NCBI GenBank assembly: GCA_036873135.1
Contig: JAPTYO010000009.1
Span: 35,666,756-35,730,755, forward strand
Direction of reading: 5' to 3'
DNA length: 64,000 nucleotides
Origin: Clarkia xantiana subsp. parviflora
Lineage: Eukaryota; Streptophyta; Magnoliopsida; Myrtales; Onagraceae
The notes below the pieces were generated by a model. It did not search any database and was not told where the DNA came from. It was given only the letters and a program-made list of their open reading frames with translations. Position numbers and translations under genes: made by a program. Shown here one piece after another: positions 1 to 8,368 of this stretch. Each line of letters opens with the position of its first letter. Position 1 is the stretch's first letter.

Positions 1-371
1 AGGATTCACCAAAAAAAGACTTGAAGAAAGTTGATTTCCCCTTGATAGGCATCACGGGAGAAACCATCTACACCATGGGCGCCATTTGATTGCCAATAAT
101 CTTGGGAAAGAAGGATAAGACCCTAACGATCAACGTACTCTTCGTAGTTTTCGACGCCGCTTCCGCCTACAACTCCATCATCGGAAGAACTACCCTCAAC
201 CCTCATCGAATTATCCCTTCAACTGCCCATCAAATCATGAGGCTCCCAACGCCTCGGGGGATAGGAGAGGTTAGGGGAGATCAGACCATGGCACGCCAGT
301 GCTACAACACGTCGACACAATGCCCAGAGAAGTCATTAAATTTCCTAAAAAATACTCTTTCATATTTATGA
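1..371 (+). pseudogene. Tat-type retropepsin fragment (element H)
   Basis: Truncated piece of a Ty3/gypsy protease region. Translation in frame 3 gives FPLIGITGETIYTMGAI, an in-frame TGA, then a run that ends in the conserved protease tail IIGRTTLNPHRIIPSTAHQ and GEVRGDQTMARQCY. This aligns with the protease of element A (around 30500-30780) better than with that of D. The D-G-G active-site part lies before the window. About 80 codons after the active site the frame stops at 369-371 and RT, RNase H and integrase are absent; an 81-bp repeat array follows directly, so an internal deletion fused protease to the 3' non-coding region. The plus orientation matches A. Fold identity is solid; element limits are unknown because the window cuts it. 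Confidence 0.8.
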
Positions 372-481
372 CTGATGTCTCGAAGCTTCTTTTTGATGTA
401 ATATTCAGGAAATGATGAATAAATATGGCCCCTCGAGGCTCTTTTTCACAAAAATTATCCGAGTATTTCCATCAATAAAAT

Positions 482-1393
482 ATAGAAGATCGGCGTCTAC
501 AAGTCGATTGTCCACATTATGTGCCCAAAATGGCAATAAAGCCTAGGTACGTCGACAACTCGATAGAAGATCGGTGTCTACAAATCGATTGTCGACATTA
601 TGTTCTCAAGATGGCAATAAAGCCTAGGTACGTCGACAACTCGATAGAAGTTGGCGTCTACAAATCGATTGTCGACATTATGTGCCCAATATGGCAATAA
701 AGCCTAGGTACGTTAACAACTCGATAGAAGATTGGCGTCTACAAATCGATTGTCGACATTATGTTCCCAAGATGGCAATAAAGCCTAGGTACGTCGACAA
801 CTCGATAGAAGATTGGCGTCTACAAATCGATTGTCGACATTATGTTCCCAAGATGGCAATAAAGCCTAGGTACGTCAACAACTCGATAGAAGATCGACGT
901 CTACATATAGATTGTCGACATTATGTGCCCAAGATGGCAATAAAGCCAAGGTACGTCGACAACTCGATAGAAGATCGGCGTCTACAAATCAATTGTCGAC
1001 AATATGTGCCCAAGATTACAATAAAACCTAGGTACGTTGACAACTTGATAGAAGATCGGCGTCTACAAATCGATTGTCGACATTATGTGCCCAAGATGGC
1101 AATAAAGCCTAGGTACGTCGACAACTCGATATAAGATCGGCGTCTACAAATCGATTGTCGACATTATGTGCCCAAGATGGCAACTAAGTCTAGTTACGTT
1201 GACAACTCGATAAGAAGTTCGGCGTTTACAAATCGATTGTCGACATTATGTGCCCAATATGACAACAATGCCTAGGTACGTCGACAACTGGATAAGCAGT
1301 TCGGCGTCTACAAGTCGATTGTCGACATTATGTGCCCAAGATGGCATCAAAGCCTAGGTACTTCGACAACTCGATAAGCAGTTCGGCATCTAC
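482..1393 (+). repeat. 81-bp tandem repeat array of element H
   Basis: About eleven head-to-tail units of 81 bp (period read from AGAAGATCGG at 484 and 565). Each unit holds an inverted pair: GTCGACAACTCGAT and, 19 nt further on, ATCGATTGTCGAC, able to form a 13-bp stem with one bulge. Since 81 is a multiple of 3, an open frame runs through part of it as a 27-residue repeat; this is not taken as coding. The core GAAGATCGGCGTCTACAAA is shared with the 49-bp satellite of element A, supporting common descent. The last units change to GATAAGCAGTTCGGCG. The array ends abruptly where an LTR begins. Confidence 0.92.
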
Positions 1394-2060
1394 TGTTAAG
1401 TCTGCTACCACTTGGGTAGCTTCGGGCTTCTTTTCCACGAACGGGCTCTGGATGTGTGCACGGGAACGGCTATCTATCTGAATGCCACGATCCTTGAAAC
1501 ACGATCCTCGAACTAATCTTCAAATTCCGACCTTGATCTCTCGAACTCCGGATCCTGCACAAGGGGTAGTAACCAGCGTGGGAGAGGGGGGGAATGCTGG
1601 TTGGGCCCTCTCCGACGCTCAAGTCAAAATCTTTAGAGAGAGAAAGCCTTTTAGAGAGAGGTCAGAGCACGAAATGCCAGAATGAGGGAGTTCTTTAAAA
1701 TGGGAGACCTAGGCCCCTATTTATAGGGAACCTAAGGATCATGCCCAGTTTTGAACGGCTTGATGTCGGTATGAAGGAAAACGTATATCGTCATCAAGGT
1801 GGACTATGCATGCACTGAATTCTCTCACTTGGCAAAATAATCGGGATTAACGCGCGGAGAAAGTCGGTAATCCGGACCTACCCGGATTGTTTAGCAATCT
1901 GGAGGTCCAGATTGCCTCAGCAATCCGGAAGTCCCCCGGTCGGGGTACTGCGCGTATTCCAGACCGTTGGGTGTTCGTGGAAGATTTCTTTTACGAGTTT
2001 TGGAGTATTTTGCGAGGCCCGAAATGTAAATATGAACCCGAATTGGACAAATATCTAACA
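1394..2060 (-). repeat. 3' LTR of element F
   Basis: 667 bp. On the minus strand it begins TGTTAGATATTTGTCC and ends CTTAACA (TG...CA). A TATA motif on the minus strand, CCCTATAAATAG, lies near 1714-1726. About 100 bp into the transcribed part comes the module GCGTCGGAGAGGG, then the stem AACCAGC/GCTGGTT (about 1570-1602) with a C-rich loop, then CCCCTTGTGCAGG; the same module is in the LTRs of A, B, C, D and E. The LTR abuts the H repeat array without a visible second copy of its flank, so a target duplication cannot be shown. Confidence 0.75.
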
Positions 2061-2077
2061 CTTGCCCCCGAGTCAAG
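2061..2077 (-). promoter_or_regulatory. Polypurine tract of F
   Basis: Minus strand CTTGACTCGGGGGCAAG, directly before the LTR start TGTTAGAT. The same tract with small changes precedes the 3' LTRs of B, C and E (ACTCGGGGGCATG). It marks plus-strand DNA priming and fixes the element orientation. Confidence 0.75.
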
Positions 2078-4909
2078 TAGTGGGTCAAAACCCATGCTTG
2101 ACTCTTTTTAAGATAAGATATTCGTCCAATTTAGGTTCGGTACTGACCTCAGGGGTGACCTGTTTGTCAATTCGAGTGTAGGGATCATAAATTTGACCAA
2201 CTTTAATTTTCCGCCATATGTACGTAATCTGTTTACAGGGTTAGCGTAGCGGTCAATATGCGCATAACAACATGCAATTAATGATATATTCGCAATATCA
2301 TGGAATATGTGAAATACTTGTAATAATAAAGAATTATACGACGTGATAATATCATGGTACATGATGTAAGCATATAACACGTCGTCAACATGTAGATGAC
2401 AACATAGTAAATGGATGACGTAATCATGCAATAAGCAAAACACTTAGAACAATATAAAATTGGAGAGCGTGTACGTAATCATGAAGCATGGTGTAAACAT
2501 GAGACATGAAATTCATTCTTAGATTATAAAAATAATCATGTAACGATCATAAATAAAAATCGTGCATGATAAATTCTATGTATGTAATATGTAATAGTAA
2601 TTACGTGTAGTATGTCATGAAGTATTGTGTAATATGTATGCAATATGAACATAGGAGAGATGTAAAGATGCTTGTGAAGGTTGCTAAGGACTTATATGAA
2701 AATACATGAAAGTTTAGTCCTTAGCACATAGTGTAGGCACTATTAGTGGAAATTAGGAGAGAGAGTACTCATTATCTTACATCCTTTATAGATAAATCTC
2801 CAAGAAGCTCTCCATTCTTGATGAAGATGAAGCTTTTGAGATCATAGATTTGGAGTAGACACACCATAATTGATATCAATTGGATTCCGGTGTGGCACGT
2901 GTCAATTCGGACCCGTTTCGTGTTGGTGAGTTAAATTCCGTACATGGATGGACATTTCGTGAGTAAGGCACCTCCTTGTATCTTCTTTGAACTTGTTAAT
3001 TTTCCGAGTTGTTGCTTTCATGTTGTTGAACGCGTGGTTGCAGTTCCTTGCTTTAGCACAATTTTCAAACGATCCGACGAGGGGCGCGTTCCTCGAGCGA
3101 TTCTAAGTTCTTTATGCCGAGTACGACCGTGCTAACTCCTTCTTGCGATAAAGGGAATAGAGTTGAGGGTCGTGCGGTGGTGCCTTCTGCCCCCCGGTCG
3201 AGGGACCGGCCCAAGGAGGAGCGTTCCTCCCATTGAGGTAAGCATTGTTTACTTCTTCACACTTGAAACTTGATCTTGAAGACGGCTGATTTTGATGCAC
3301 GCATTGCTGATTGTCGCGCTTATGATGAAGAGCTATGTCGTATTGAATTTGAAGCGACCATTCTTGCCGTGTCTTTTGTGCGGATGACGACATTGCATTT
3401 GATATTGACATTATGAACTCTTTGCCATAGATCCTTGGAGATGATGTTATCTCTTGGTTGGTGTCAGGTTGTCTGTTTCCAGCATGTTGAACCCTTTGTG
3501 AATGGGTTGATGTTGTTTTGAGGTTTTCGATAAATCTTTGTTTATGCCTTTGCTTGCATGGTTTTTCATCACTTGGACCTGTTTTCAATAATAATAAACA
3601 TGTGATATCTTGTTAGTAATATTTCATACCTATGTATTGGACTTGCATGATTTTTTAACTCTTTGTTGTGATGGATAGAACATACGATGTTGCGACTTGC
3701 GCATTGCAGGGTGTTATGTACACTTGGTACTTGTAGCATTGCAGGTAGTAATGTACTTGGAACTTGGCCTTTGACATGTAGCACTATCGTCTTGACGTAG
3801 CAAGACTTAAGTTTATACCGTCTCTTAGTTCCACTCTAAGGCGACGTTGTTGCAAGATACTTCTTGCTGATTTTGTTGTTTTGGCATTATATGCTAAAGA
3901 GCAACATAACGTTATACAAGACTCGACTTGTAAGTTTGATGAGTTTTGTACAAGGTTTGGTTTTATAAGCGTATAACTTGAAGCTATCCTTTTTCAGGCA
4001 TAAGTCTTCATTGTGTATGAACCCTTAAGAGAGTATGGATACTTTTAGTGTGTGGGGTTGTCGTCTATTAAGAGGATTTCCGCCACGGTGGGGTGATCAA
4101 TCCCATAATGTATTTGCCGCATCCAGTTTTTATTTAGGGAATGGCTATGAACATGAGGATTTGCCTAGAGGATTTCACAACATGCCGTATTTTAGAAGTA
4201 AACATGGGGTTTTCCCTTTTGAAGAGGATGTCGCAACATGTTACTTTTGATAGATGTGAACATGGGTTTTGTCCCTACAAGGAGGATATTGCACCATGTC
4301 ACTTTTATAATAGGTTTTGGTTTTCTTCCAAGGCACTGTATGTTGTTGACGTTGTTCCTGAGTGAACGCCTTCTTGAGATAGACGCCGTTATGGATGGGA
4401 AATAAACTCCTTGTTGGTGTAGATAATAGATATGTTGGCGTTGTATGACATAAATCCCTCCTTGAACATAATGCTTAGCTTGTATTGTTGAAGTAGATAT
4501 TATGTGCATAGGTTACTACTTGGCATAATTCCAGTGTAGTAATCATAGTGTAGTATGTACATACGAACAGAGTTGCGCTTTGTCAGATAGTTGCAAAGTT
4601 TGCAAAAATATGGAGTTATGAAATTTTCTTTTTATTAATGCATATAATAGATAAAGTAAAGGAGTCTGATACGAGGACTCCTTGTTTGTGCAGGAAACTT
4701 CCCTAAGTCCGGACACGATAAGTGCGCATATGTCGGGAGCGAAGCTTTTCCAAGTATCACCCGCTATATGTGATTGTGAATATGTATGTATGAACAACGA
4801 CTATGCTTTATTGTATGCGTCCTCTAGTTGATACGCGTTGATGCCTCCTTAGCATGATGTACATGCCTATATATGATCATTGCTTGATGTTTCCTTCTTA
4901 GAAGAATGG
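2078..4909. other. Non-coding 3' part of F, with traces of an antisense gene
   Basis: No intact gene. Plus-strand sequence around 2895-2945 (GTCAATTCGGACCCGTTTCG) resembles the region upstream of the antisense gene in B (34375) and C (40482). A short open stretch at about 3274-3410 (plus) reads as a charged segment and is preceded by a splice-donor-like GAGGTAAGC at 3234; it may be a relic exon. From 3800 to 4500 there are short diverged direct repeats (CATGGGGTTTTCCC / CATGGGTTTTGTCCC). Positions about 4435-4560 resemble 23835-23960 on the other side of D. Otherwise AT-rich and unrecognised. Confidence 0.4.
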
Positions 4910-5670
4910 TGTTGGATCACGGTCGAAGCTCCGTTACGTCCTTGACGGAATGCTCTGGACTCCTGGGCTCCGCGTAATCCTGCAAAAGGGGATGACCTGG
5001 GTGGTGACCCAGAATCCCTCTCCGATGCTTAAATGAGTATATGATCAATGGGGTGGCAGCAGTAATCTAAGTGCGTATTAGATAATGTGTTTTCTGAGGT
5101 AACTTCCACCTTATATAGGAGGGGAAGTTACTCAGTTACCTGTGACCGTGATTGGCCTGTTTCGCCCATGATTCCGCATATCTCGCTACGATTCCGTATA
5201 TCTCGTTCGGGATTCCGTATATCTCGCCCCACACTCCGCGTATCTTACCCATACTCCGCGTATCTCGGGCACGCCCTGCGTATCTCGGGGAAGTTTATTT
5301 ATATCTTTAACCGTCGTCCCACTACTCTATCTAGTAGGCGGGTTTCTCGGTCTTATCCTCTGATCACAAGTCCCAACTTCTGTCGGGGACTCCAGAGTTG
5401 TCTCCATTCCAGGTCACCATCCAGGACCCTTTGTCTCACGAGACAGGTCCAGCCTCTGCGGGGCTTTTATCATCGGGGCCTTTACTAAGGCATATCGGGG
5501 CCTACTTAGAGGCTTCTTGTCGGGAGCATTTAGCTCATGTATCGGGGCCTCTATCGTCGGGACTCTTCATACTGGGCCTCTGGGCCTTCCAGGCTTATCA
5601 CGAGGCCCACTGGACCTACTCGCCGTCCATTGGCTGTTAACGGGGCTAACGATTACATCGGAACCCATCA
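4910..5670 (-). repeat. 3' LTR of element D
   Basis: 761 bp, minus strand TGATGGGTTCCG...GATCCAACA. Pairs with 22104-22862. TATA-like CCTATATAAGG on the minus strand at about 5110-5122. The shared module is at about 4979-5030: minus-strand GCATCGGAGAGGG, stem CTGGGT/ACCCAG, then CCCCTTTTGCAGG. In the U3 part the sextet CCGTATATCTCG and variants recur about every 20 bp (5160-5290). Confidence 0.93.
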
Positions 5671-5693
5671 TTTGCCCCCAAGACATGGGGGAC
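5671..5693 (-). promoter_or_regulatory. Polypurine tract of D
   Basis: Minus strand GTCCCCCATG then TCTTGGGGGCAAA, ending exactly at the LTR start TGATGGG. Two G-runs are separated by a short spacer. Confidence 0.8.
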
Positions 5694-5978
5694 TTTTAGT
5701 TCGTCGTGTCTTCCAGTTCAGATCTTCTAAGCTCGCTGTCGGAGGCTTTTGTCTTCATACCTCTCGATACCGCCATCGGAGGCTTTTATCTTTACATTTC
5801 TTGGTACCTCAGTCGGAGGCTTTTGCCTTGCGCGTGGTTGTCGTATGATAGAGTTTCTTACTCATGATTACCTTGGGTCCACCAGACCCCATGGGCAGTT
5901 GCCAAATCCGAGGAAACCCCTCGGTTACTGTAGCATTAAATGCTAGGGATTATGAAACGACGCTTTACTCGAGACTTT
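5694..5978. other. Non-coding 3' region of D next to the polypurine tract
   Basis: Between the polypurine tract and the first array. Contains three spaced copies of GGAGGCTTTT followed by a pyrimidine-rich stretch (5740-5825) on the plus strand. No gene is supported; short open frames here overlap in several phases. Confidence 0.5.
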
Positions 5979-6262
5979 ACCATTTAAGGTTTCTCGTCTT
6001 ATCGGGATTTCACCACTTAAGGTTTCTCATCCAATCGGGACTTCACCACTTAAGGTTTCTTGTCCAATCGGGACTTCACCACTTAAGGTTTCTCGTCCAA
6101 TCGGGACTTCACCATTTAAGGTTTCTCATCCAATCGGGACTTCACCACTTAAGGTTTCTTGTCCAATCGGGACTTCACCACTTAAGGTTTCTCGTCCAAT
6201 CGGGACTTCACCACTTAAGGTTTCTCATCCAATCGGGACTTCACCACTTAAGGTTTCATATC
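5979..6262 (-). repeat. 33-bp tandem repeats in the 3' region of D
   Basis: Eight to nine units of 33 bp; the core on the plus strand is CACTTAAGGTTTC followed by TCGTCCAATCGGGACTTC. The units differ by a few bases only, mainly TCATCC/TTGTCC/TCGTCC. The open frame across them (an 11-residue repeat) follows from the period being divisible by 3. Confidence 0.93.
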
Positions 6263-6417
6263 CCTGCCTTTCAAGGCCTATTTTCCCCATTACTTAAGAT
6301 GATTTTTCACACCCCTTAGGGTTTTTACCGCGCCGAATCAGACGACTTTAATCGTACCCTTCAAGGGCTTTTATCGCGTCTTTACCACACGGCTTAATCG
6401 TACCCTTTAAGGCTTTT

Positions 6418-6960
6418 TGGCCGCATCATATAGACGACTTACGCGGACCTGCTAAGGCTTTTTCGTACCCGTTAAGGCTTTTGGCCGCATCATATAGATG
6501 ACTTACGCGGACCCCGTAGGGCTTTTGTCCGTACCTGTTAAGGCTTTTTGGCCGCATCATATAGACGACTTACGCGTACCTGTTAAGGCTTTTTCGTACC
6601 CGTTAAGGCTTTTGGCCGCATCATATAGACGACTTACGCGGACCTGTTAAGGCTTTTTCGTACCCGTTAAGGCTTTTGGCCGCATCATATAGACGACTTA
6701 CGCGTACCCCGTAGGGATTTTGTCCGTACCTGTTAAGGCTTTTTGGCCGCATCATATAGACGACTTACGCGTACCTGTTAAGGCTTTTTCGTACCCGTTA
6801 AGGCTTTTGGCCGCATCATATAGACGACTTACGCGGACCTGTTAAGGCTTTTTCGTACCCGTTAAGGCTTTTGGCCGCATCATATAGACGACTTACTCAA
6901 ACCTCCTAGGGCTTTTGTCCGTACCCCGAAAGGCTTTTTGTCGCGCCATAAAGGCGACTT
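6418..6960 (-). repeat. 64/67-bp tandem repeats in the 3' region of D
   Basis: Eight units marked by GGCCGCATCATATAGACG. Starts of CCGCAT fall at 6421, 6485, 6552, 6616, 6680, 6747, 6811 and 6875, giving spacings 64, 67, 64, 64, 67, 64, 64. Two unit types therefore alternate in a 64-64-67 pattern, a small higher-order structure. Each unit repeats TTAAGGCTTTT twice. The array abuts and seems to replace the end of the integrase gene. Confidence 0.92.
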
Positions 6961-7303
6961 ACTCGTACCTCGTAAGGCTTTTATCGTACCTGACACGCCG
7001 ATTGTAATATCGGGCTGTTGCCAGACACATTCGAGCCTGAACTTCGTCAGCCTTCCACCTCTTCTCCTCGAGCAAGTCCAAGTCTAGACGTCTCATTTCC
7101 TCGTTCGTCAGAGGTTCGTAATATTTCGCGCGATGGGACGCCACCGCTATTTCCACGGGAGCAACAGCCTCCGTGCCATAGACCAGGCCAAACGGAGTCT
7201 CCCCTGTCGACTGCTTGGGTGTTGTTTTAACAGCCCACAACACGTTTTCCAGCTCATCCAGCCAATGGCCCTGCAAGGCGTACACTCTCTTCTTCAAGCC
7301 ATC
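6959..7303 (-). pseudogene. Integrase, C-terminal half of the core (element D)
   Basis: Continues the integrase from 16901 across the E insertion: codons for GLKKRV directly follow KIVMD. Visible are the post-catalytic helices, LENVLWAVKTTPKQSTGETP and LVYGTEAVAPVEI, typical of plant Ty3/gypsy integrases, and the RRLDLDLLEEKR region. The frame ends after NRRVRYDKSLTRYE; family members, including A, run roughly 70 residues further through a GDLVLRK-type domain to a FNAEHLKKFY-like end, which D lacks. The tandem repeats start exactly here, so the end was lost to repeat expansion or deletion. Nonfunctional as it stands. Confidence 0.88.
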
Positions 7304-8316
7304 TGATGGATATACGCCCAATTTGAACCCGTTGACTTCCGAATCGCTTTATTTTTATCACCCCGTTAATGATTGTAAATCGAAACTTCAAACCCAAACC
7401 CTTCGCGAAAACACCAACGGCTCGGACGAGGCCGAAGCGCTCGTCCGGCCGAGTCAGACTTGCCTAGGTAAGGTTGGGTGGCCACACCCGACCTCCCCTA
7501 GGGGAGATCGGGTCAGCCAACCCGATCTCCCCTAGGGGAGATCGGGTGGACCAACCCGATCTCTCCTAGGAGAGATCGGGTCGGCCAACCCGATCTCCCC
7601 TAGGGGGGATGGGGTTGGCCAACCCCATCCGCCCTAGGAGGGGTTGGGTGCCCTCACCCAACCCCTACCCTTGGGGGTCGGATTTCCCTTCCCCCCAAGG
7701 GCCCCGGCATCATTTTTGGACTCCCACACTCGGTTTACTCCGCCTACCTTCTCCATATCCTAAGGTCCTAATTACGTGTTTAAAGGTTAATTAACTGTGT
7801 TTAAAGGTTAACGATGTCATTAAGCCACCTTAATGACACAGTTGCCTATAAATACCCCACCTCCACAATTCATTTGAACATCTTGGCAAGTTGCACAATT
7901 TTGCTCTGACATCTCTCTAGCTTTATCTCTCTAAAACCGTACTGACTTAGGCATCAGAGAGGGTTCATCAGGCACCACCCCCCCCCCCCTCTGTGCCTGG
8001 TATTGCCCCTCTTGCAGGGTGGCAAGGAGAAGAGAACCAAGGAAGCAGAAGAGCATAGAGCAGTGGGACAAGCCCCAGGGGTAAGAAGTACAAGCCTCAG
8101 GAGGTCAGAAGGAGAGAAGGAAAGGAGGTCAGAAGGAGAGAAGGAAAGGAGGTCAGAAGGAGAGAAGAGAAGGACATATATCAGAACGACTACCCCAAGG
8201 GAGTATAAAGGCATGGATCAGAACGACTAGTCCTAGGAGCACTGAACCCGACATTTCATTAGTGGGAGATAAATCCTAGATTGACGACCCGTTGACCTAG
8301 ACTTTATAACCTAACA
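7304..8316 (+). repeat. 5' LTR of element E
   Basis: 1013 bp, TGATGGATATACGCCC...TATAACCTAACA. From about 7480 to 7690 it holds a run of near-perfect palindromes with cores such as CTCCCCTAGGGGAG and CTCTCCTAGGAGAG joined by TTGGCCAA-like palindromes (period about 36 bp). TATA box CCTATAAATACC at 7848-7859. The module GCATCAGAGAGGG, stem CAGGCAC/GTGCCTG around a long C-run, then CCCCTCTTGCAGGG, lies at 7951-8019. Near 8097-8165 a 25-bp AG-rich unit (GGAGGTCAGAAGGAGAGAAG) is repeated about three times. Confidence 0.96.
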
Positions 8317-8318
8317 CT

Positions 8319-8334
8319 TGGCGCCGTCTGTGGG
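8319..8334 (+). promoter_or_regulatory. Primer-binding site of E
   Basis: TGGCGCCGTCTGTGGG, two bases after the 5' LTR. The same 16-mer is used by A; B and C differ by one base each and D by one. It would pair with the 3' end of a host tRNA; I do not assign the tRNA. Confidence 0.85.
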
Positions 8335-8368
8335 CTTCGAGCAGAAAGCCTGACAATCACGAGAGCGA

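Noticed and set aside
682..1134. 150-codon open frame with a 27-residue repeat
   Set aside because: Arises because the 81-bp repeat period is divisible by three; no start context and other frames are also open.
3112..3588. 158-codon minus-strand frame in F
   Set aside because: No recognisable domain; the opposite strand over the same place shows antisense-gene-like traces and splice-like signals instead.
5864..6319. 151-codon frame with an 11-residue repeat
   Set aside because: Product of 33-bp tandem repeats in the D 3' region.
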